Below, piece after piece: positions 24,024-32,975 of a stretch of 64,000 nt of DNA (positions are counted from its first letter, which is position 1; each line of letters begins with the position of its first letter). The notes beneath the pieces are model-generated. The model searched no databases. It saw only the letters and a program-made list of their open reading frames with translations, and had not been told where the DNA came from. A program made the translations under genes and the position numbers. This stretch comes from Nocardia terrae (GTDB lineage Bacteria; Actinomycetota; Actinomycetes; Mycobacteriales; Mycobacteriaceae). The DNA lies in contig NZ_WRPP01000004.1 in assembly GCF_009760405.1 (NCBI RefSeq), positions 744,001 through 808,000 of the forward strand, in the 5' to 3' direction.

Positions 24024-26714
24024 TCAGAACCAGGATTTGGCGCGCACCGCGTTGGCCAGGTCGACCAGGGCGTAGCGGTGGGTGCGGGCTGGGGCGGAGC
24101 GGGCCAGGCCGCGGAGGCCGGTTTCGATGCCGCGGCGTAGGTCGCGTTCGGTGAAGGGCGATCCGAAGAGCTTGGCGTTGGGGGACTTCGGGCGCTTGCC
24201 GGCCTGCACCCAGCCCAAGGCGATGCCGAGGGCGAGGATGCGCAATTGGGGCGCTCGGCCCTCGCCCGGGGGGAGATCCTGGACGCGCGCTGCGGCCACC
24301 TGCAGGGTCGCTTCATCCAATTCCGCTGCGGGAGCGCAGGTCAGGAGCATGAGGATGGCGGTCATGCGGGCTTCGGCGTAATGGCGGGAGGCGGGGGGCA
24401 CCTGGTCCAGGGCGTGGACGGCGGCGGTGATGTTGCCAGCGGCGGCGAGTTGGCGGGCCAGGCCGAAGGCGGCGCTCACCACGCCTCGGTCGGTGCGCCA
24501 TACGGTGGAGTAGTAGCTTTCGGCGTAGGCGCGCCATTCCTCCGGATCCGGTGAATCCCAGTGCTGCAGAATGAGTTCCGCGGTGGCGGCCAGGGCCAGT
24601 TTGGGTCCGATCTCGCCGGGCAGCGCCTCGAGGACGGCGTCGAAGCGGGCGAAGGCGCGCTCGTACTCCAGTTCCAGCAGTTCGGTCAGACCCAGATACC
24701 AGTCGATGCGCCAATCCGGGGCGGGCGGCTGCGGGTCGTCGGTGAGCCGGGTCAGCAGCAGGCGTGCGGCGGCGGGCTCGTCGAGATCCAGATGCGCCCG
24801 CGCCTCGGCGAGGGTCACCTCCAGTTCGAAAGTCTCGGGCGCGCCGCCGGGTTCGGCCGTGGCGCGCTGGCGGGCGTGCCGCAGCTCGTCGAGGGCGTGG
24901 CGGGGTTCGGGGTGGGCGGCCCCGGCCAGCAGCGGCGCGGACGGGTCGCCCGGATCGATGATCGGCACCGGCAGCGCGGCCACCACGTCGCCGGGCTGCA
25001 GCAGGGTGTCGCGGGCGACGCCGTCGATGATGCCGTCGGTCTGCGCGATCAGTTCGCCGGTGCCGAAACTGGTGCGCGGCGGGCTGAAAAGCGTGGACAG
25101 CTGCGGATGCTCGGTGCCGGTCTCGACGGCCAGGATCTCGCGCAGCACACCGGTGAGCTGGGTGCTCAGCAGCCGGGCGGAGGCGAAGCGGCGCTCCGGG
25201 TCCGGATGGGTGGCGCGCAGCAGCAGCCGGTACAGGAACTGGTGCCGGGCCAGGATCGGCTCGTCCTTCGGATCCGGGATGCCGTCCACATACGCGCCCC
25301 GCTCCATCGGCAGGTGCAGGGTGAGCACCGCCAGCGTGCGGCCCGCGGTGTAGATGTCGGAGGCCACCGTCGGCCCGGTGTGGGCGATCTCGGGAGCCTG
25401 ATATCCCCTGGTGCCGTACAGGTTTCCGTACGCCTCGAACTGGCTGACCGCGCCCAGGTCGATGAGCTCCACCCGATCGGTGGTGATCATGATGTTGTCC
25501 GGCTTGAGATCGTTGTAGGCCAGCCCGACCGAATGCAGATAGTCCAGCGCCGGAAGGATTTCCAGCAGGTACGCGATGGCGACCGTGACCGGCATGCGGT
25601 CGGGCGCATAGTGATCGAGCAGATCGCGCAGCGAATGCCCGCCCACGTACTCCATCACGATGTAGCCGACCGGCGTCCCGTCCGGCCCCGCGTGCTCCAC
25701 GAAGTTGTGGATTTTCACGATGCTCGGGTGCACCACCTCGGCCAGGAACTGCCGCTCCGCCACCGCGACCGCCTGCGCCTCGGCGTCACCGGCGTGCAAC
25801 AGGCCCTTGAGCACCACCCAGCGGTCGCTCACATTGCGGTCGATGGCCAGATAGATCCAGCCCAGCCCGCCGTGCGCGATGCAGCCCTGGATCTCGTACT
25901 GCCCCGCCACTCGATCGCCGGGATGCAGCGAAGGACGGAAATCGTAAGGCGCGCCGCAGGTTTGACAGGTGCCCGTGGTTGTGGACGGCTGTGTCGGCGT
26001 GGCCCGCCCGACCGGCTTGCCGCAGCGCCAGCAGAACCGCCGCCCCTCGGCCACCACCGGATCCGCGAGCACCGCCTTCTCCGGGTCCACCGGCTCCACC
26101 GCGGGAATCGGCACCAGCCCCGCCCCGAGCCGCCGCACCACGGGTCGCGGCCGGGTCATGCGCGCGGTCCGCTGCGACGGACGCGTCGGAGTGCGGGGCT
26201 CGCCTTCGCCGGTAGGGCTCGTCGACTTCCCGGTGGCCGAATTACCTTGTCCCGCAGTCGAGCCCGCATCGCCGGCGAGGTCCGGCTCGCCGGTCTCGGG
26301 CGGCCCGATCTCCGAGTGTGAGGTGGGCTCGGTGCGCGGCGTCATCTCCGTGCGCGGCGTCATCTCAGTACGGGGTGTGCCCTCGGTCGCGGCGAATTCC
26401 GCACTGCCGCCGGTGGGTTCGGGTCGCATCGTGACCTCGGTCCGGGCGGGCCAATGGGGCCCGGTCAACTCGGTCCGCGCGACGGCCCGGGTCCCCTCCG
26501 GATGCGGTCGGGGCATCGCCGACGTGGCGCCCGGGTCGGCTGCCTCGCCGGTCAGCTCCTCGCGCGCGGTCGCCCGCGTCTCGGCGCCGTCCGGGGGTGC
26601 AACGGAATCACCGTGCTGCCGCACGGCTTCGGGGCGTGCCGTGGCACGGGTGTGCTCCTCCGCCCCGCGGGTGTCGTCGGGTTCGGGGTGCTCGGATCCG
26701 GACGGTGTGGTCAT
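24024..26714 (-). CDS. pknG: Serine/threonine protein kinase PknG with long Thr-rich N-terminal tail
   Basis: PknG phosphorylates the FHA protein GarA/OdhI and so sets flux at the 2-oxoglutarate node. This 896-residue copy has a rubredoxin-like domain (Cys228, Cys231, Cys250, Cys253), a kinase with Lys303 in VVLKGLL, catalytic loop YNDLKPDNIM and DLG, then a TPR-rich C-terminal part ending AKSWF. The soluble M. tuberculosis enzyme is about 750 residues. The extra 120 residues are in the N-terminal tail, full of TRATAR, TRAVARTELTG and PRTEMT repeats. The ATG at 26714 is two bases after the glnH stop; it is the last gene of glnX-glnH-pknG. Confidence 0.96.
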   Translation of the reverse strand: MTTPSGSEHPEPDDTRGAEEHTRATARPEAVRQHGDSVAPPDGAETRATAREELTGEAADPGATSAMPRPHPEGTRAVARTELTGPHWPARTEVTMRPEPTGGSAEFAATEGTPRTEMTPRTEMTPRTEPTSHSEIGPPETGEPDLAGDAGSTAGQGNSATGKSTSPTGEGEPRTPTRPSQRTARMTRPRPVVRRLGAGLVPIPAVEPVDPEKAVLADPVVAEGRRFCWRCGKPVGRATPTQPSTTTGTCQTCGAPYDFRPSLHPGDRVAGQYEIQGCIAHGGLGWIYLAIDRNVSDRWVVLKGLLHAGDAEAQAVAVAERQFLAEVVHPSIVKIHNFVEHAGPDGTPVGYIVMEYVGGHSLRDLLDHYAPDRMPVTVAIAYLLEILPALDYLHSVGLAYNDLKPDNIMITTDRVELIDLGAVSQFEAYGNLYGTRGYQAPEIAHTGPTVASDIYTAGRTLAVLTLHLPMERGAYVDGIPDPKDEPILARHQFLYRLLLRATHPDPERRFASARLLSTQLTGVLREILAVETGTEHPQLSTLFSPPRTSFGTGELIAQTDGIIDGVARDTLLQPGDVVAALPVPIIDPGDPSAPLLAGAAHPEPRHALDELRHARQRATAEPGGAPETFELEVTLAEARAHLDLDEPAAARLLLTRLTDDPQPPAPDWRIDWYLGLTELLELEYERAFARFDAVLEALPGEIGPKLALAATAELILQHWDSPDPEEWRAYAESYYSTVWRTDRGVVSAAFGLARQLAAAGNITAAVHALDQVPPASRHYAEARMTAILMLLTCAPAAELDEATLQVAAARVQDLPPGEGRAPQLRILALGIALGWVQAGKRPKSPNAKLFGSPFTERDLRRGIETGLRGLARSAPARTHRYALVDLANAVRAKSWF

Positions 26715-26716
26715 CG

Positions 26717-27703
26717 TCAGTCCTGATACCTCGGGGGCGGCGGGACGGCCGCGTTGCCCAGTTCGGGCGCCAGCCAACGCTGGTAGAGCCGGTTCCAGGT
26801 GCCGTCGCCGCGGATGCGTTCCAGGGTGCCGTTGACGAAGCGGACCAGATCGTCGGATCCCTTGGAGATGCCGATGCCGTACTGCTCGGTGCTCAGGTTC
26901 GGGCCCACCACCTCGGTGGCCGGATCCTGTTGCGCCAGACCGGCCAGCACGGTGTCATCGGTGCTGACCGCGTCGACCTGCCGCTGTTGCAGCACCACCA
27001 GGCAGTCGGCCCAGCTGGGCACGGTCAGGACCGAGGCGGCCGGCTGCTGGCGGCGGATCAGCTCCAGCGACGTGGTGCCGAGCGCCACGCACACCCGCCG
27101 CCCCGCCAGATCGGCGAGACTCCTGATGCCCGAGTCGCGCACGGTCAGCACCCGCTGGTGCGCCTGCAGGTACGAGGTGGAGAAGGTGACCGTCTGCCGC
27201 CGTTCGCAATTGATGGTCATGGTCTTCACCACCACGTCGACGGTGTGCTCCACCAATGCCTTCTCGCGGTCGGCGGAGCTCAGGATCCGATACTCGACCG
27301 CGCCGGGATCCCCGAGCAGATCGCGTGCCAGCTCCTTGGCGATGTCCACGTCGAAGCCCGCCAGCGTGCCGGTGGTCGGATCCCGGAAACTGAACAGATT
27401 GCTGCCCGGATCCAGTCCCACCAGGAGTCGGCCGCGCGCCCGGATGGCATCGATATCGGGCCCGCTCCGGACCACGTTCGGGCGCAGGCTGGCGGTCGGA
27501 TCCCCGCAGTCGGCCGCCGGGGGCGGCGGGTTCGTCTGCGTCTGCGCGACAACGGCTCCCGAGGGCAGCGGCGGCTCGATATAGCTGGGTACCCGGGTGG
27601 ACGGCGCGGGCGGCGGGGGAGTGTTGTCGCCGCAGGCGGCCGTGAGCGCCACGGTCGCCGCGAGGACGCCGACGGTGAGGGTGCGGAACGGCCTTCGCGT
27701 CAT
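26717..27703 (-). CDS. glnH: Glutamine/glutamate-aspartate-binding lipoprotein GlnH
   Basis: This is an extracytoplasmic solute-binding lipoprotein of family 3. It has 328 residues, a signal peptide with lipobox LTAACG (Cys about 24), a Pro-rich spacer, then the binding domain with LLVGLDPGSNLFSF and GFDVDIAKELARD. Known work in mycobacteria shows that GlnH binds amino acids and signals through GlnX to PknG rather than feeding a transporter, and no ABC permease is present here, in agreement. It overlaps glnX by 4 bp and abuts pknG. Confidence 0.94.
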   Translation of the reverse strand: MTRRPFRTLTVGVLAATVALTAACGDNTPPPPAPSTRVPSYIEPPLPSGAVVAQTQTNPPPPAADCGDPTASLRPNVVRSGPDIDAIRARGRLLVGLDPGSNLFSFRDPTTGTLAGFDVDIAKELARDLLGDPGAVEYRILSSADREKALVEHTVDVVVKTMTINCERRQTVTFSTSYLQAHQRVLTVRDSGIRSLADLAGRRVCVALGTTSLELIRRQQPAASVLTVPSWADCLVVLQQRQVDAVSTDDTVLAGLAQQDPATEVVGPNLSTEQYGIGISKGSDDLVRFVNGTLERIRGDGTWNRLYQRWLAPELGNAAVPPPPRYQD

Positions 27704-29031
27704 CGGTACTCCCGTAGTCGCGGCCACAGTCCGGCCGCGATCAGCACGGCGGCGGCGGTGCTCAGCACCAGCGCGCCCGGCCCGAGCAGGTCCAGGGTGC
27801 GGGCTGCATGGGAAGTATTGGCGCGCAAGGTGTTCCGTGTTTCGGCGATGCCGTCGCCGAGGGCGCGGTCGAGGGCGTCGGTCTGGGCGGTGGCCTCGCT
27901 CGCGCCGGGACCGGTCGCCACCGCGGCCGCCCCGAGGAAGTCGCCCTTGGACAGCGCGTCGTTCATGCGCTGGTGGGCGGCCCGCCAGCGGTCCAGGGCG
28001 GTCGCGGCGGTCTTCACGTCATTGGCGCCGGGCTTGTCGGAGGCGTAGCCGGAGAGGATGTTCGCCAGCTTGTCGATGGCCTGGTCGTAGGTGCTGTCGT
28101 AGTCGGCGCTGGTGTCGCGGCGCACCAGCTTGAGGGTCTCGGCGGTGCGGGCCTGCTGGGCCAGGATGCGGCTCTCGGTGAGCGCGGCGGTCGGAATGCT
28201 GCCGTCGTCGCGGGCGTGCGTGGTGTCCACCGCGGAGATGAAACCGGCGACCACGGTCCAGCCCAGCAGCACCACCATGGTCGCGCTGGCCAGCAGCAGG
28301 CCGAGGTTGAGCACCCGGTGCCAGCGCCGGAACAGGAACAGCTGCGCCGCGATCAGCGCCGCCACCGCCAGCAGCGGCAGCAGGATGGCCCCCCACGGCG
28401 GGCGCACGTGATTGCGCTGGGTGGAGGTGATGGCCGCGGACCGGTGCTCCTGCAGTTCCTGCGCCATCGGCAGCAGCGTGCCCTGCATGAGGTTGGAGCC
28501 CTCGCTCAGATAGGCCGCGCCCACCGGCTGCCCGCCGCGATTGTTGGCCCGCGCGGTCTCGACGATGCCGGTGTACACCGGCAGCCCGGTGGCGATGCCG
28601 CTGCGCAGATGCGTGTCGGTGTCCCCGTCGCTGCGATTGGACTGCGTCACCAGTTCGGCCGCGGCCTCCCCGACGGCCTGGTTGTAGCGGTCGCGCACCG
28701 GTTTGGGTTCCAGCCCACCGGAAATGAAGGCGGTGCCCGCCGACGCGTCGGCGACCGAGAGCGAGGTGTAGAGCCGCTGCGCCGAATAGGCGTCGGGCTC
28801 GGACTGGTCGAGCAGCACGTCGAGGGCGTGTTGCCGGTTGGTCACGGCGGTCGCGGTCACGATGCCCGCGGTCAGGCACAGACTCAGCAGGACCAGCCCG
28901 ACGGCGATCAATTTGGCGGGGGAGGACTGCGCGAAGGACCGTAGCTCGGTGGTCGCGAAGCGTTCCCGCCAGGCCGCGGCGGCCGCGCGCGGGGACAGCT
29001 CCGCCAACTCCAACTCCTCGGTGCGAGCCAT
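27700..29031 (-). CDS. glnX: Membrane sensor GlnX
   Basis: This is a 443-residue membrane protein with a helix at about 38-60, an outer four-helix-bundle-like domain (to about 215), two central helices (GAILLPLLAVAALIAAQLFL and the following LGLLLASATMVVLLGW), a second outer domain and a C-terminal helix near 415-435. The cytosolic N-terminus is acidic. It matches Rv0412c. GlnX links GlnH in the envelope to PknG in the cytosol. The ATG at 29031 is well placed after AGGAGGT. First gene of the operon, divergent from the Nudix gene. Confidence 0.93.
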   Translation of the reverse strand: MARTEELELAELSPRAAAAAWRERFATTELRSFAQSSPAKLIAVGLVLLSLCLTAGIVTATAVTNRQHALDVLLDQSEPDAYSAQRLYTSLSVADASAGTAFISGGLEPKPVRDRYNQAVGEAAAELVTQSNRSDGDTDTHLRSGIATGLPVYTGIVETARANNRGGQPVGAAYLSEGSNLMQGTLLPMAQELQEHRSAAITSTQRNHVRPPWGAILLPLLAVAALIAAQLFLFRRWHRVLNLGLLLASATMVVLLGWTVVAGFISAVDTTHARDDGSIPTAALTESRILAQQARTAETLKLVRRDTSADYDSTYDQAIDKLANILSGYASDKPGANDVKTAATALDRWRAAHQRMNDALSKGDFLGAAAVATGPGASEATAQTDALDRALGDGIAETRNTLRANTSHAARTLDLLGPGALVLSTAAAVLIAAGLWPRLREYR

Positions 29032-29107
29032 CCTCACCTCCTGCTGACCGAAATCGAACGACCGACTTGTTGCTCGCGGTTGAGCTTATTGTGGACGTAC
29101 CGCCGCC

Positions 29108-29839
29108 GTGACGCGGGAATCCCCGCGGCAGTTCTCGGCGCGGTCGGACGATGGGATTGCGAAGATGCGCGGTGACGGTGACGGTTGGGCCGAAAGCCCG
29201 GATGGCACCCGCCAATGGGGCCGTTTCGGAGCTGCCGGACTGTTGCTGCGCGCCCCGCTGCAGGGCGGCGGGTCGGCGGTCCTGCTGCATCACCGCGCCG
29301 CCTGGACCCATCAGGGCGGAACCTGGGCGCTGCCCGGCGGCGCCCGCGATTCCCACGAGACCACCGTGCACGCCGCGGTCCGCGAGGCCGAGGAGGAGGC
29401 GGGCATCCCCGCCGGGTCGATCCGGGTGCGCGGCTCGCGCGTCACCGCGACCGCACCGAGCGGCTGGACCTACACCACGGTCATCGCCGATGCCGCCGAC
29501 CGCCTGCGCACCCGCGGCAATATGGAGAGCCAGGATCTGATGTGGGTGCCCGAGGACGAGGTCGAGGATCGACCGCTGCATCCCGGCTTCGCCGCCGCCT
29601 GGCCGACCCTGCGCGCCACACCCACCCGGGTCAGCCTGGCGGGTGTCGCCGCTCCCCGCGCGGTGGCGGCCGCGTTGCCGCGCACCCTGGATCTGGCCGA
29701 GCGGGGTTTCCTCTGGCTGCACTCGAACGGCGACGGCAATGGGCGCAGCGCGCGCATCGGTGCGCTCGAATCCGGCGCGGAACAGACCGATTTGGCCGGA
29801 AATGTGTTGTTCCTCACGATGGCGCAGGTGTTGTCTTGA
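29108..29839 (+). CDS. mutT3: Nudix hydrolase (MutT3-like)
   Basis: This Nudix pyrophosphohydrolase corresponds to Rv0413. The Nudix box runs from GGARDSHE to REAEEEAGI with all catalytic Glu residues. The first motif is RGDGDGW. Length is 243 from the GTG at 29108; an in-frame ATG at 29165 would remove 19 residues, but the M. tuberculosis protein also has residues before RGDGDGW. The C-terminal part (about 195-243) differs from the mycobacterial protein. The substrate is a nucleoside diphosphate derivative, possibly an oxidised dGTP. The next gene begins 4 bp after its stop. Confidence 0.88.
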   Translation: MTRESPRQFSARSDDGIAKMRGDGDGWAESPDGTRQWGRFGAAGLLLRAPLQGGGSAVLLHHRAAWTHQGGTWALPGGARDSHETTVHAAVREAEEEAGIPAGSIRVRGSRVTATAPSGWTYTTVIADAADRLRTRGNMESQDLMWVPEDEVEDRPLHPGFAAAWPTLRATPTRVSLAGVAAPRAVAAALPRTLDLAERGFLWLHSNGDGNGRSARIGALESGAEQTDLAGNVLFLTMAQVLS

Positions 29840-29843
29840 ACAG

Positions 29844-32027
29844 GTGAGCACGCGCGAGCTTCCCACCTACTGCCGGATCTGTGAGCCGCTCTGCGGCCTG
29901 ATCGCCACCGTCGAGGACGGTCGCCTGGTGCAGCTGCGCGCCGACAAGGAGCATCCCCTCTCGCGTGGCAACGCCTGCCCCAAGGGCATCGCCTTCTCCG
30001 AGATCCAGAACGATCCCGACCGCGTGCTGTATCCCCTGCGGCGCACGGCCGCGGGCGAGTTCGAGCGGGTCTCCTGGGACACCGCGCTCGACGAGATCTC
30101 CGAACGCCTGCGCGGCCTGATCGCCGAGCACGGAATCGAAAGCCTCGGCTGGTATTTCGGCAATCCCTCGTCCTTCTCCTACTCGCACACGCTGTGGATG
30201 CTCGGATTCCAGATGGCCGCCGGGCTGAAGCACGTGTACTCGGCGGGCTCGCAGGATGTGAACAACCGCTTCGTGGCCAGTCAGCTGCTCTACGGCTCGG
30301 CCACCTCGGTGCCGGTGCCCGACCTGGACCGCACCGATTTCCTGCTCATGCTCGGCGCGAATCCCCTTGTCTCGCACGGCAGTGTGATGAGCGTGCCGCG
30401 CGTGCGCGAGAAGCTCACCGCCATCACCGAACGCGGCGGCCGGGTGGTCGTGGTGGATCCGCGCCACACCGAGACCGCCAAGCTGTTCGAGCACGTCGGG
30501 GTGCGGGCCGACGGTGACGCCTGGCTGCTGGCCGCCATGCTGCAGGTCATCTTCGAGGAGGGCCTCGAGGACGCCGAGGCGCTGCGACGCCAGGCCGCCG
30601 GTGTCCGCGAATTGCGCGCCGCCGTCGCACGATTCACGCCCGAGGCCACCGCCGCCGTGACCGGGCTCGAGTCCGACCGGGTGCGGGCCCTCGCCCGGGA
30701 TCTGGCCCGCGCCGAGAGCGCCGCGGTCTACGGCCGCACCGGCACCTGCCTGGGCCGGCACGCCACCCTGGTCGCGTTCCTCATCGACGCGCTGGCCCTG
30801 GTGACCGGAAACCTCGACAGGCCGGGCGGTTCCGTCTTCGGCAAGGAACTGGTGGCCGTCTCCGAACTGAACGCCCGCCTCGGCTTCGTCGGCTACGGCA
30901 AGAACCGTTCGCGCATCGGCGGATTCCCGGACGTGCTGGGCACTTTCCCGGCCGCCATCATGGCCAAGGAGATCACCACTCCCGGCCCGGGCCGCCTGCG
31001 CGCCCTGTTCACCTCGGCGGGCAACCCGGTGTCCTCGGTGCCCAACGGCCGCGAATTGGCTTCCGCCCTGGCGCAACTCGACCTCTTCGTTTCCATCGAC
31101 ATCTATGTCAACGACAGCAACCGGACCGCCGACTACATCCTCCCCGCGACCACGTTCCTCGAGCGCGACGACATTCCGCTGCCGTTCACCGCGCTCTCGC
31201 CGACCCCGTACACCCAGTACACCGAGCGGGTCGTCGAACCGTACGGCGAGGCGCGTGAGGAATGGCGGATCATCGACGCCCTCGCGACCCGGATCGGCGT
31301 GCAGCCCTTCGCCATCGGCCCCGCCCGCGCGGCCGGCCGGCTGCTGAGCACCCTGCGCCGCCGCGTCCCCGGCCTGTCCTCGGCCCGCCCCACCCCGACC
31401 CTGCTCGCCGATCTGGCGCTGCGCACCGGCCCCTACGGCGACCTGTTCGGCCTGCGCCGCGGCGGCCTCAGCCTGCGCATGCTGCGCCGCCACCCGCACG
31501 GCGTGGTGCTGGCCGACGCCATCACCACCGGCGTGCTGCGAGACGTGGTGCAGCACAAGGGTGGTCGCGTGCGGCTGGATCCCGACGAGATCATCATCGA
31601 ACTGCACACCCTGACCGACCGTCCCGCCGACCCGGCCTACCCGCTGCGCGTGATCGGCCTGCGCGAGCTCAAATCTCACAACTCGTGGATGCACAATGTC
31701 GAGCTGCTCATGCGCGGCGATCGCGAGCACGCCGCCCGCATCAACCCGAAAGACGCTGCGGTGGCGGGCATTTCCGACGGCGACCGCTGCCGGGTCAGCT
31801 CGGCGCACGGCTGTATCGAGGTCACGGCCCGGCTCACCGAGGACATGACCGAGGGGACCGTGGCCATCCCGCACGGCTGGGGGCATCGGGGCGGCTGGCA
31901 GCGGGCGAATGCCGCGGGCGGCGCGAACGTGAACGACCTGATGTCGACGGATCTGGCGGACGTGGAACGCCTCGCGGGCATGTCCAACCTCAATGGCGTG
32001 CCGATCCGCCTCGACCCGGTCGCCTGA
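29844..32027 (+). CDS. Cytoplasmic molybdopterin oxidoreductase (DMSO reductase family)
   Basis: This 727-residue protein has an N-terminal [4Fe-4S] motif (YCRICEPLCG, then NACPKG), the bis-MGD domains (MLGANPLVSHGSVM, VVVDPRHTETAKLF, YGRTGTCLGRHA, ATTFLERDD) and the C-terminal domain with LKSHNSWMHNVELL and VAIPHGWGHRGGWQ. No Tat signal is present. It has no electron-transfer subunit beside it. It resembles single-subunit actinobacterial proteins such as Rv0197 rather than nitrate reductases; the Mo-ligand region reads SAGSQDVNNRF with no Cys or SeCys. Substrate unknown. It starts at a GTG four bases after the Nudix stop, so it is co-transcribed. Confidence 0.88.
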   Translation: MSTRELPTYCRICEPLCGLIATVEDGRLVQLRADKEHPLSRGNACPKGIAFSEIQNDPDRVLYPLRRTAAGEFERVSWDTALDEISERLRGLIAEHGIESLGWYFGNPSSFSYSHTLWMLGFQMAAGLKHVYSAGSQDVNNRFVASQLLYGSATSVPVPDLDRTDFLLMLGANPLVSHGSVMSVPRVREKLTAITERGGRVVVVDPRHTETAKLFEHVGVRADGDAWLLAAMLQVIFEEGLEDAEALRRQAAGVRELRAAVARFTPEATAAVTGLESDRVRALARDLARAESAAVYGRTGTCLGRHATLVAFLIDALALVTGNLDRPGGSVFGKELVAVSELNARLGFVGYGKNRSRIGGFPDVLGTFPAAIMAKEITTPGPGRLRALFTSAGNPVSSVPNGRELASALAQLDLFVSIDIYVNDSNRTADYILPATTFLERDDIPLPFTALSPTPYTQYTERVVEPYGEAREEWRIIDALATRIGVQPFAIGPARAAGRLLSTLRRRVPGLSSARPTPTLLADLALRTGPYGDLFGLRRGGLSLRMLRRHPHGVVLADAITTGVLRDVVQHKGGRVRLDPDEIIIELHTLTDRPADPAYPLRVIGLRELKSHNSWMHNVELLMRGDREHAARINPKDAAVAGISDGDRCRVSSAHGCIEVTARLTEDMTEGTVAIPHGWGHRGGWQRANAAGGANVNDLMSTDLADVERLAGMSNLNGVPIRLDPVA

Positions 32028-32121
32028 CCCTCGTCATTCCGGCGTGTATTCGGCCGGAATCCACTGACATGAGTGCCGATCCCGGGCCATGAGCCGGCCG
32101 GGATGACGGGGATGTCTGCGG

Positions 32122-32823
32122 CTAGTTGTCGTTCTCGAGGATCCGCTGTTTGATGGCGCGCGCGGCGGCCTCGGGATCGTCGGCGTCGGTAATGGCCCGC
32201 ACCACCACGATTCGGGTCGCGCCCGCGTCGAGGACGTCGGGCAGTGTCTTCTCGTCGATGCCGCCGATGGCGAACCACGGTCGCTGGGTGTGCGAGTCGG
32301 AGGTGGAGCGGACCAGTTCGATGCCCGCGGGGGTGCGGCCCGGCTTGGTCGGGGTGGCGTAGACCGGTCCGGTGCAGAAGTAGTCGAGGTGGTCGTCCAC
32401 CGCGGCCAGCCCGGCCTGCGCGCGATTGTTGGTCGAACGGCCCAGCACCACCTCGGCGCCCAGGATCTGGCGGGCGTAGAAGGGCGGCAGATCGTTCTGG
32501 CCCAGATGCAGCACGTCCACCCCGGCGGCGAGCGCGATATCGGCGCGGTCGTTGCAGGCCACCAGCGCGCCGTGGCGGCGGGCGGCGGCCTTCAGCTCGG
32601 CCAGCGCGCCCAGTTCGCCCTTGGCCTCGAGCGGGCCGAACTGTTTCTCCCCGCGTGAGCCCTTGTCGCGCAGCTGGATGATGTCGACGCCGCCGGCGAG
32701 AGCGGCATCGGCGAACTGCGCGAGGTCGCCCTTGTCCCGGCGGGCGTCGGTGCACAGGTAGAGCCGCGCACTGGCGAGGCGTTCCCGCGGGGATACCGGT
32801 CGGTTCGGGTGGGAGGGTTGCAC
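32122..32823 (-). CDS. thiE: Thiamine-phosphate synthase
   Basis: ThiE joins HMP diphosphate and the thiazole carboxylate phosphate to form thiamine monophosphate. The 233-residue barrel has LYLCTDAR, IIQLRDKGS, ACNDRADIALAAGVDVLHLG, GPVYATPTKPGR and FAIGGID. The GTG at 32823 is used because residues before it are not conserved. Divergent from thiOSG, as in M. tuberculosis. Confidence 0.94.
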   Translation of the reverse strand: MQPSHPNRPVSPRERLASARLYLCTDARRDKGDLAQFADAALAGGVDIIQLRDKGSRGEKQFGPLEAKGELGALAELKAAARRHGALVACNDRADIALAAGVDVLHLGQNDLPPFYARQILGAEVVLGRSTNNRAQAGLAAVDDHLDYFCTGPVYATPTKPGRTPAGIELVRSTSDSHTQRPWFAIGGIDEKTLPDVLDAGATRIVVVRAITDADDPEAAARAIKQRILENDN

Positions 32824-32849
32824 AGGGTCGACGGTAGTCGCGCTACGGT

Positions 32850-32960
32850 GGTTGAGTCGAAACGCCCCACGGGAGCGCGCCCGGCCTCGCGCCGCACGAC
32901 GCTCCCGGTGAAATTCCTGTTTCGAGACGTATATATGCAGGTCCCGGATGTACCGGGTCG
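32850..32960 (+). promoter_or_regulatory. Structured leader of thiOSG, not a standard TPP riboswitch
   Basis: The divergent gap holds a nested structure on the plus strand: TCGAAAC (32857-32863) with GTTTCGA (32919-32925) encloses CGGGAGCG (32870-32877) with CGCTCCCG (32900-32907), and a third small hairpin CCCGG-ATGTA-CCGGG lies just before the thiO ribosome site AGGTGG. The TPP aptamer marks CTGAGA and ACCTGA are missing. It may be a regulatory leader of another kind. Confidence 0.45.
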
Positions 32961-32975
32961 GGTTAGGTGGATTCA

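Noticed and set aside
24561..26321. A 586-residue plus-strand frame opposite pknG
   Set aside because: It is antisense to a certain PknG gene; no domain or ribosome site is seen.
29643..29843. Longer N-terminus for the molybdoenzyme starting inside the Nudix gene
   Set aside because: That part is the Nudix gene in another frame; homology begins at the Fe-S motif just after the GTG at 29844.
32824..32975. TPP riboswitch expected before thiO
   Set aside because: Neither strand shows CTGAGA or the GAACCTGA arm, which are clear before thiC, so it is listed only as a structured leader.
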